This document shows, in pieces, positions 43,976 to 51,084 of a DNA stretch of 64,000 nucleotides. The DNA is taken from contig PGCO01000002.1 in the NCBI GenBank assembly GCA_002786355.1, forward strand, positions 186,001 through 250,000. Direction: 5' to 3'. The position numbers and the translations under genes are program-made. This DNA is from Sediminibacterium sp. FEMGT703S. GTDB taxonomy: Bacteria; Bacteroidota; Bacteroidia; Chitinophagales; Chitinophagaceae. The notes under the pieces were generated by a model, which saw nothing but the letters and a program-made list of their open reading frames with translations, searched no databases and had not been told where the DNA came from. Every line of letters begins with the position of its first letter. Position 1 is the stretch's first letter.

Positions 43976-43983
43976 TATTTTTG
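43976..43983 (+). promoter_or_regulatory. Minus-7 box before the lipoprotein glycoside hydrolase
   Basis: TATTTTTG matches TAnnTTTG exactly and lies 20 bases before the ATG at 44004. No minus-33 TTTG was found at 19 bases. The surrounding sequence is very AT-rich, so a chance match is possible. The rest of the 191-base gap holds nothing else I can identify. Confidence 0.35.
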
Positions 43984-44003
43984 AAATTCAACGAAATTAA
44001 TGA

Positions 44004-45326
44004 ATGAGTATTTCAATTAAGGAAATTAGGTTTATACTTCTAGTTCCACTGATACTATTATTTGCTAATTGCAGCACCAAGACATCTCATAAACAAAAGG
44101 GCAATGTATTTATTGAAAATACAAATGGAAACTATAGTCTTTATAAAAATGGTAAAAAGTTTGTCATTAAAGGGGCTGGCGGCTACTCCAATCTTGAAAC
44201 TTTAAGAGAAGCCGGCGGCAATACCATCAGAATATGGGATACAACGAACCTCACAGCTATTCTACAAAATGCAAAGCAAAACAATCTTTCTGTAATTGTT
44301 GGAATCCCTATTTTTGAGAGCGAGCATCTGTTTTACTATAATGACCCCATAAAAACTGAACAGCAATTCCAAACTGTAAAAACCTTTGTTAATAAGTTCA
44401 AAAATGACCCAAGCATACTCATGTGGTGTGTTGGCAATGAACTTTATTTTCCTTTTTCCCTTTCTTATAAAAAATTTTATAAAGCATTTAATCGTATTGT
44501 AGACATGATACATGAGGATGACCCCAACCATCCTGTAACTACCACCATGGTCAATTTCCAACCTAGTCAAATATTTAACCTGAAATTCAAGACAGATATC
44601 GATATTATTTCGTTCAATATTTTTAGCAGAATAAGTTTTTTAAGACGTGATCTAAAACGTTACTCCTGGCTTTGGAATGGTCCATATCTAATTGCAGAAT
44701 GGGGCACCAATGGACCATGGGTTGATGAGCCCAAAACCGCATGGGAAGCTTATATAGAACCTTCTAGTACAAAGAAAGCAGCCATATATAAGGCTATGTA
44801 CCAAAAATTTATGCCTGTAGAAGATCCCCGCTTTTTGGGCTCCTGTATTTTTTATTGGGGTCAAAAACAAGAAAGAACACATACCTGGTTCAGCCTATTT
44901 GATGAATATGGCAATAAGACGGAAGCTGTATCTACTGTAAAACAGCTTTGGTTGGGAAATAAAACATTACATACCTCAGTACAAATAGATAAGATACAAT
45001 TAAATCAAAAAGAAGCAAAAGACAATATTTTATTGAATTCATCCGAAATTGCCAATGCACAGGTCTTCTTGACAAAACCAGACAGCAATATCACTAAAAT
45101 AAATTGGGAAATCTATCCAGAAGATTGGCATGAAAAGAATGGAAAAAGCAATACTATAAGACCTGATGCCATTGAACTAAAAATCATTCGTTCTGAAGCA
45201 TTAAAAATACAATTCATAGCTCCTGAAAAAGAGGGCCCCTATAGATTGTTTGCCTTTATTTATAATAAATATGGATTTGTATCAACTTGCAATATTCCAT
45301 TTTATGTAATACAGAAAAAGCAATGA
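44004..45326 (+). CDS. Lipoprotein glycoside hydrolase (clan A barrel)
   Basis: 440 residues. The signal peptide ends with a lipobox-like LLFANC (Cys23; Asn before Cys is unusual). A TIM-barrel hydrolase follows: GNE with acid/base Glu146 in MWCVGNELYFPF and nucleophile Glu232 in YLIAEWGTNGPW, as in GH2/GH5-like retaining enzymes. A C-terminal immunoglobulin-like domain ends the protein. Its stop overlaps the start of the GT2 fusion gene (ATGA), so it is made with that synthase and probably trims or edits its polysaccharide. The bond cleaved is unknown. Confidence 0.8.
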   Translation: MSISIKEIRFILLVPLILLFANCSTKTSHKQKGNVFIENTNGNYSLYKNGKKFVIKGAGGYSNLETLREAGGNTIRIWDTTNLTAILQNAKQNNLSVIVGIPIFESEHLFYYNDPIKTEQQFQTVKTFVNKFKNDPSILMWCVGNELYFPFSLSYKKFYKAFNRIVDMIHEDDPNHPVTTTMVNFQPSQIFNLKFKTDIDIISFNIFSRISFLRRDLKRYSWLWNGPYLIAEWGTNGPWVDEPKTAWEAYIEPSSTKKAAIYKAMYQKFMPVEDPRFLGSCIFYWGQKQERTHTWFSLFDEYGNKTEAVSTVKQLWLGNKTLHTSVQIDKIQLNQKEAKDNILLNSSEIANAQVFLTKPDSNITKINWEIYPEDWHEKNGKSNTIRPDAIELKIIRSEALKIQFIAPEKEGPYRLFAFIYNKYGFVSTCNIPFYVIQKKQ

Positions 45327-48300
45327 TAAAAAGAACCGCACCTGTTAGGCCGCCTTCAAAAAAGGAATTATTAACCCTAAGACTTATGATTGTAATAGGT
45401 CTTGTGAGCATGCTTCTTTTTCTATTCAAGCTTTTGCAAAAATCAATGATTGGCTTTGCTCCAATCTATTGGATACAAATGATCGTCTTTATATTTATTT
45501 GTTGTAAGATTTTGTACGAATGGATTCATTATTTATTTATCACTATTCCACCAACACCACCCACAAAAAAAATTTATACTGTTGATGTCTTCACCACTTA
45601 TTGTGCGGAAGAGCCCTATGAAATGATTGAGGAAACATTATATGCCATTCAGGCAATCACCTATCCTCATCATACTTATCTATGTGACGAAACAAATGAC
45701 CCTAACTTAAGAGATCTCTGCAAAAGAATAGGTGTCAATCATATTACCCGAGAAATTAAGATTGATGCAAAGGCAGGAAATATTAATAATGCTTTGCAAC
45801 AATCAACAGGTGAATTGTGCGTAATTCTGGACCCAGACCATGTTCCTTTTCCTGAATTTTTAGACCCGATTGTCAATCATTTCAATGACCCAGAAATTGG
45901 ATTTGTTCAAATTGTGCAAGCATACTACAATATGGATGATGGTTTAATTGCAAAAGGTGCTGCTCAACAAACCTATCAGTTTTATGGCCCCATGATGATG
46001 ACCATGAACAAATATGGAACAGTTCAAGCTATAGGAGCAAATTGTAGCTTCAGAAGAACTGCTTTAGAATCTATCGGCGGACATGCGGCAGGATTAGCAG
46101 AAGACATGAATACAGCTATGCACCTACACGCCAAGGGTTGGAAATCATTATATGTACCTGCAGTGCTTGCCAGAGGGCTAGTGCCTAATACGATTAGTGC
46201 TTATTACAGTCAGCAATTAAAATGGTCTAGAGGGGTATTTGAATTATTGGTTACCTCTTATCCAAAGTTATTCCATCAATTTACTTGGAAACAGAAACTG
46301 CATTATGGCCTAATACCGTTGCACTATTTATCAGGAATCATTTTCTTACTAAATTTTCTTATCCCAATACTCTCATTATCACTCGATGTAATCCCTTTTA
46401 AAATGGATCTAGCCGAGTTTGCAATCTTAGGATTCCCTTTTGCCATTTCAATCTTAATGATTAGGCATTTTGTACAGATTTGGGTAATGGAAGATGAAGA
46501 AAGAGGATTTCATGTAGTGGGAGGATTATTACTGATAGGAACTTGGTGGGTGTATATACTTGGCTTCTTTTATACCATCATTCGAAAAAAAGTCCCTTAT
46601 ATTCCTACCCAAAAAGACAATCAAGAAAAAGTAAGTTTAGCACTATATCTTCCAAATATTTTATTGTTAGTGGCTTCTGTAGCAGCAATTATCTATGGTT
46701 TAACAACAGATTGGAATCCGTATACTATTATCATGTCTGGTTTTGCCGCATTTAATTGTTTCATTTTAATATTTACAATTTATGCTGGATTACAAAACAT
46801 AATTTGGCAAAACTTAGAATTAAACAATAAAACTGGGAGCTTCATTAACACGATACTTACCTTTAAAAGCGTTTTTTGGCAAATTCGCCGTCGCATGTAT
46901 GCTGGTTTACGAAATAGCACTGTACTAATATCAATTGTTATAGCATGCTTTCTTCTTTATTTCATCAAAACAAGCAATCTATTTACAAATGATTTATCCC
47001 AGCCCAAAAAGTATGATAAAGACATATTATATTCTGGAATATTTGCTCCATCAGCCTCTAATGGGCTATCCAATATTCAGAGCATTCAGCAATTAGAGCA
47101 AAAAAACCAGTTAAACTTTAATATCATATCTTTTTACATTCCTTGGGGAAATAAACAACAATGTTATATATCTCCAAAACTTATGGATTCAGTTTATCAG
47201 AAAAATGCTATTCCGATGATAACCTGGGAACCCTGGCAAAATCTCTTTGCTGATATTCAGAATAAATCCATTCCCAATAACGAAAAAAAGGTTTTCCAAC
47301 GGATTCTAAAAGGAGAATACGACGCCTATATTGAAGAATTTTCTTTGCAGATCAAGGCTTTGAATCATCCAGTCTTTCTTCGTTTTGCACATGAAGCTGA
47401 TAATCCCCAATATCCATGGTCAAAAATAGGAGATAACACATCCGATGAATTTAAAGAAGCTTGGAAATATATACATACCTATTTTAAAAAGAAAAAAGTT
47501 TGGAATGTTATTTGGGTTTGGAATCCGTGGAAATCTGATGCCATAGATGACTATTTTCCCGGTCAAGAATATGTGGACTGGCTAGCAGTAACAAATTTAA
47601 ATTATGGCTATTTGAATCCTGATAAGAAAGATTATTCCATGTCAGAATTATATGCTGGGTTTCATTCAAATCCCATCTATCAATCAGGACTACCTGTCAT
47701 GCTTGCCGAAATGGGCTCTTTGCAGACTGAAAACGAAAAACAAAAATGGTTTACAGACGCATTCAGTCAAATTAAATCAAAGTTTCCAGAGATTAATGCA
47801 TACGTATTGTTTAACTCGGGTATTGACAAGAATGTCCCCAATTCCCAAACTACTACTAACATTGATTGGCGCATTTCAGATATGCATTTTTTAACCAAAT
47901 GGATGGATAAAAAAGATCTAAAGTGCTTAAACAGTTTTACGGAACTTTCAATGGATAGTATTTATACTAAATCGAAAAAAATACCCAAAGAATTTAATAC
48001 TATAAAAGGAATCAACTATACAAAAGGACAAAACTGGACAACAAATTATCATGCTTTAACAAAAAAAGAATTGATCAATGATTTTAAAGAAATCAAGGCT
48101 ATTGGATTTAATACAATCAAATGGAATGGGCCCGGAATTTATGATCAAAATATTTTAAAAATAGCAGAACAGCAAGCATTAAAAGTGCAATATAGCTTCT
48201 GGACACCTGACAATAATTTAGTTGATAAAAACCGAATGGATGCTTTTGGAAAAAATGTTTTAAAAACAATTACAGCCTTAAAATCTAATAGCAATATCAT

Positions 48301-49093
48301 ATCTTGGAATATTGGTAATTCAGTAATAGGAAAATTAGGGCTCTATTATGCCAAGCCAGACCTGTATTCAAAACAGATAGACTATATCAGGTGGTTAAAG
48401 AAATTAATAGCTGACATCAAAGTCATAGACGCTACGCGGCCAATTACCTTGGATATTGATGTAGATGAGTACCTAATTCCAATGAGTAATATTCTCCAAA
48501 ACAATTTACCAGAAATTGATGCCTACGGATTGGCCATGACTGAAAAGCCAATAGAACCCAATTATTTAGAACAACTTAGTATTCCTTACTTTTTTAGCAA
48601 AATAAACGCTTCAACATATTTAAACTTATACCATAAAAATGCTGTTGCATTCATTTCCAATTGGCAAGATGAGGAAACAAAAAATCATGTGTCATTTGAT
48701 GGTCTTAAAGATAAGTTTGGTAGGAATAAACTAGAATTATCACAGATAAGAAACGCCTTCCAAGGGCAACCAAATCAGGTTAATTTTCCAAAAATTAAAA
48801 TCCTTTTACCTGCTACTACCATTATACCGAATAAAACTTTAGAATATCATGCTTTAATCAATAAAGAAGGTCAATGGAAAATGGCAGACAAGGAAAATAA
48901 TTTAGTTTTTACTTGGCAATTGGTTAAACATGATATTTATGGAAATCCAGTATCAATGAAGCTTTTGGGAGAAGCATCTTCCATAAGTTTTAGCCTAAAT
49001 GAATATCCTGAAAAATATAGGTTATTGCTTTATGTAAGCAATGGTAAAGATGTTCAAATTATTCAATCTTCATTGAATACCCCTTTGTTCTAA
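45323..49093 (+). CDS. Cellulose-synthase-like GT2 fused to GH26-like and inactive hydrolase-like domains
   Basis: 1256 residues from ATG 45323 (a frame from 45287 is less likely given the ATGA overlap). Residues about 20-75: two membrane helices. About 85-320: GT2 with DETND (Asp122), DPDH (Asp170, Asp172), AEDM (Asp261) and QQLKW (297-301, Lys in place of the usual Arg). Then about six more helices to 550. About 565-870: an extracytoplasmic GH26-like domain with RFAHE (Glu691), WVWNPW and MLAEMGS (Glu796). About 890-1130: a second hydrolase-like barrel with GNS (Ser1000) and SNW (Asn1113) where its paralogue has GNE and AEW. A C-terminal Ig-like part follows. It should synthesise and export a beta-glycan; the sugar is unknown. 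Confidence 0.85.
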   Translation: MIKRTAPVRPPSKKELLTLRLMIVIGLVSMLLFLFKLLQKSMIGFAPIYWIQMIVFIFICCKILYEWIHYLFITIPPTPPTKKIYTVDVFTTYCAEEPYEMIEETLYAIQAITYPHHTYLCDETNDPNLRDLCKRIGVNHITREIKIDAKAGNINNALQQSTGELCVILDPDHVPFPEFLDPIVNHFNDPEIGFVQIVQAYYNMDDGLIAKGAAQQTYQFYGPMMMTMNKYGTVQAIGANCSFRRTALESIGGHAAGLAEDMNTAMHLHAKGWKSLYVPAVLARGLVPNTISAYYSQQLKWSRGVFELLVTSYPKLFHQFTWKQKLHYGLIPLHYLSGIIFLLNFLIPILSLSLDVIPFKMDLAEFAILGFPFAISILMIRHFVQIWVMEDEERGFHVVGGLLLIGTWWVYILGFFYTIIRKKVPYIPTQKDNQEKVSLALYLPNILLLVASVAAIIYGLTTDWNPYTIIMSGFAAFNCFILIFTIYAGLQNIIWQNLELNNKTGSFINTILTFKSVFWQIRRRMYAGLRNSTVLISIVIACFLLYFIKTSNLFTNDLSQPKKYDKDILYSGIFAPSASNGLSNIQSIQQLEQKNQLNFNIISFYIPWGNKQQCYISPKLMDSVYQKNAIPMITWEPWQNLFADIQNKSIPNNEKKVFQRILKGEYDAYIEEFSLQIKALNHPVFLRFAHEADNPQYPWSKIGDNTSDEFKEAWKYIHTYFKKKKVWNVIWVWNPWKSDAIDDYFPGQEYVDWLAVTNLNYGYLNPDKKDYSMSELYAGFHSNPIYQSGLPVMLAEMGSLQTENEKQKWFTDAFSQIKSKFPEINAYVLFNSGIDKNVPNSQTTTNIDWRISDMHFLTKWMDKKDLKCLNSFTELSMDSIYTKSKKIPKEFNTIKGINYTKGQNWTTNYHALTKKELINDFKEIKAIGFNTIKWNGPGIYDQNILKIAEQQALKVQYSFWTPDNNLVDKNRMDAFGKNVLKTITALKSNSNIISWNIGNSVIGKLGLYYAKPDLYSKQIDYIRWLKKLIADIKVIDATRPITLDIDVDEYLIPMSNILQNNLPEIDAYGLAMTEKPIEPNYLEQLSIPYFFSKINASTYLNLYHKNAVAFISNWQDEETKNHVSFDGLKDKFGRNKLELSQIRNAFQGQPNQVNFPKIKILLPATTIIPNKTLEYHALINKEGQWKMADKENNLVFTWQLVKHDIYGNPVSMKLLGEASSISFSLNEYPEKYRLLLYVSNGKDVQIIQSSLNTPLF

Positions 49094-49167
49094 GATAACT
49101 ATGCCAAGGGGACTAAAAAAGTGAGCAGAATTTTCGGAACCTGTATGCAAACTGTGTGCAATAAAAA

Positions 49168-49200
49168 AAGCACTTACAGCAGAGTCAGCTATAAGTGCTT
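49168..49200 (-). terminator. Intrinsic terminator of the tRNA-Arg gene
   Basis: AAGCACTTA (49168-49176) and TAAGTGCTT (49192-49200) form a perfect 9-bp stem. Read on the minus strand the stem is followed by TTTTTTTAT, so it terminates the tRNA transcript 11 bases after the tRNA 3' end. It does not suit the plus-strand GT2 gene, as no T-run follows on that side. Confidence 0.85.
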
Positions 49201-49210
49201 GATTATCAAG

Positions 49211-49284
49211 TGACCGCGTTAGGATTCAAACCTAAAACCTTCTGATCCGTAGTCAGATGCTCTATTCAGTTGAGCTACGCAGCC
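49211..49284 (-). tRNA. tRNA-Arg (anticodon ACG)
   Basis: The minus strand folds into a full cloverleaf of 74 bases: acceptor GGCTGCG with CGCGGTC, D arm GCTC/GAGC, anticodon stem TCTGA/TCAGA with loop CTACGGA, and T arm TTAGG-TTTGAAT-CCTAA, discriminator A. The anticodon ACG reads CGN arginine codons, normally after A34-to-inosine editing by TadA. CCA is not encoded and must be added. A consensus promoter and a terminator flank it, so it is a single-gene unit. Confidence 0.95.
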
Positions 49285-49301
49285 ATACCCCTAAGGGGCT
49301 G

Positions 49302-49332
49302 CAAATATAAAACAAACATTATAAATCTCAAA
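49302..49332 (-). promoter_or_regulatory. Consensus promoter of tRNA-Arg
   Basis: On the minus strand TTTG (complement of 49329-49332) is followed after 19 bases by TATATTTG (complement of 49302-49309). This is the complete Bacteroidota TTTG-N19-TAnnTTTG promoter, the best in the window. Transcription should begin around 49295, about 10 bases before the tRNA 5' end. Confidence 0.88.
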
Positions 49333-49347
49333 ATAAGTTCAAGACTT

Positions 49348-51051
49348 TTAATCAATTAACCAATCTCGTCGAATGATTTCGCCGTTTTGCTTCACTCCTT
49401 CAATGATTATGCGATGCTGCTTACTGCGATCATTATTGTAATATACTAGATTCATTGTAGGTTTATCTTTGTTCAAATGGACGGTTGGCGCCCAAAGCAA
49501 GGTCTTACGTTGATCAATAACTGCTCGATTGTTGGCAATTGAATAGTCCGGTTGATCGAAAACCGGGGGTCTTGTAAAGCCTTTAATCATGAAATTGCTC
49601 AATTTTGAACCCTTTGGTATACCATCGTCTTCATCCCCCACTTTGGTATAAAATGCAATGGCTCCAGCGGGCGCTCCTAATGCAGCTCCTAAAAAAGGGG
49701 GCCTGAAAACTTTGATATAAGCAATTTCTTTTATATTGATTTCCAATAATCTCTCTGGTTGAACTCTAAACTCATTCAAAAAAAGGTTTACTTGATCACC
49801 ATAAATACTGCGCCATTGCAGAACTGGCGATCCCCAAAGTCCAGCTCCTACTAAAGAATCACTTCGAAAGCTAATTTGCATACCAGGCACTTTCCCCATT
49901 AAATAATGGAAAACTGTTGGAAAAGTTGGTGCAATGGGATTGAGCATACTAAAATTGATGGCATCCCCTCCTCTAAATAATCCATTTGCATATTTTTTGT
50001 CCATTGCATCCATTGCAGATTTCACATTCGTGTATACCACTACTTCCGACACATCCTTTTTCTGATAGGCACTATAGCTCGTGGGTAAACGCTTAGGGGA
50101 AAAATTGGGCACTGGACTATTAAACTGGTTCACATACAAAGGTGCTGCATTGAAAAGACCCATTTGTTGATATGACATGGGAATCTTTTGTTTTTTCCCG
50201 CCTTTGATATCAACCTGAACCGACAATTGTGCTGAATCAAGAAAATCCAACCGATCAATAACAAAACTGCCATCCTTTTGAATGGGCACATTATCCATTA
50301 TTGGCAAACTGCTTTTTTTAAAAACAGAAAATGTAAGTACAGCTTTTGATAATTGAGCAGAATCTAATTGTAATTTACCCCTGACCTGAACCAATTCATC
50401 ATAATAATCCGGCTTCAGCAAAAGCTCATTTGCGGAAGGTTTTCTAAAATGTGTCAATATTGTGTAAGGCGATGCTTCAAAACTTTCTTCTTCCATAATT
50501 GAAACAGAGAGATTCATAAAGTCTTTGTCGAGGTTTTCTAAAAGCCATTCACTTCGCCCTTTGGGCAAAAAGGAATGTGCTACTTTAGTAATTTGAAGCG
50601 ACTCGTCTTCACTTGATTTTGATAAAATCGTTGTAGTTTGTTCATTTAAATTGGCTCGTTTTGATCCATTTGCTTGATGCACAAAAACAACTTGATCAAA
50701 AAATTGACTGTTTGGTGTTTGCTTTAATGAATGCATGGTATACATGCGCATACGCACATATTGACTGTCGTAATCAACAGGAATGATGAAACCTGCTTCA
50801 GCACCTCCCATCTGCGTTAAATAAATTTGGTGCATCAACAAATGTCCATCGGCATGATACCAATCTACATAAATATTCAAGGGTTGCATATGAAGACCTG
50901 ACGGAGTACGCAAATAAATCTTACTCAATACTTGCTCACCTTTATTGTAGATGGTTTGATTATTGTGGGCGTAGATTGATACAGGTTCTAGTTTCTGCGT
51001 AAATGCGGTCAAGGAAAAGAACATGAAAATGCTCAAAGTAAAATATTTCAT
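49348..51051 (-). CDS. Exported MG2/TonB-plug-like protein, short paralogue
   Basis: About 567 residues from ATG 51051, chosen because it gives a clean signal peptide (MKYFTLSIFMFFSLTAFTQ); the frame stays open to 51084. The N-terminal half is beta-rich with a macroglobulin-like YNKGEQVLSKIYLRTPSG segment; the C-terminal part resembles a TonB receptor plug without a barrel: GKVPGMQISF, then IAYIKVFRPPFLGAA and GAIAFYTK. It is a shorter relative of the protein at 57.0-59.4 kb. It follows the GH3 gene directly, so co-expression is likely. Function unknown; a surface-assembly role is inferred. Confidence 0.78.
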   Translation of the reverse strand: MKYFTLSIFMFFSLTAFTQKLEPVSIYAHNNQTIYNKGEQVLSKIYLRTPSGLHMQPLNIYVDWYHADGHLLMHQIYLTQMGGAEAGFIIPVDYDSQYVRMRMYTMHSLKQTPNSQFFDQVVFVHQANGSKRANLNEQTTTILSKSSEDESLQITKVAHSFLPKGRSEWLLENLDKDFMNLSVSIMEEESFEASPYTILTHFRKPSANELLLKPDYYDELVQVRGKLQLDSAQLSKAVLTFSVFKKSSLPIMDNVPIQKDGSFVIDRLDFLDSAQLSVQVDIKGGKKQKIPMSYQQMGLFNAAPLYVNQFNSPVPNFSPKRLPTSYSAYQKKDVSEVVVYTNVKSAMDAMDKKYANGLFRGGDAINFSMLNPIAPTFPTVFHYLMGKVPGMQISFRSDSLVGAGLWGSPVLQWRSIYGDQVNLFLNEFRVQPERLLEINIKEIAYIKVFRPPFLGAALGAPAGAIAFYTKVGDEDDGIPKGSKLSNFMIKGFTRPPVFDQPDYSIANNRAVIDQRKTLLWAPTVHLNKDKPTMNLVYYNNDRSKQHRIIIEGVKQNGEIIRRDWLID

Positions 51052-51084
51052 AGGCATTAATTTAATCATTGACTTTGTCATCAA

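Noticed and set aside
49288..49298. CCCC-TAA-GGGG palindrome just upstream of tRNA-Arg
   Set aside because: It straddles the predicted transcription start of the tRNA, so it cannot form a full hairpin in the RNA; probably just GC-rich discriminator sequence, although a protein site cannot be excluded.
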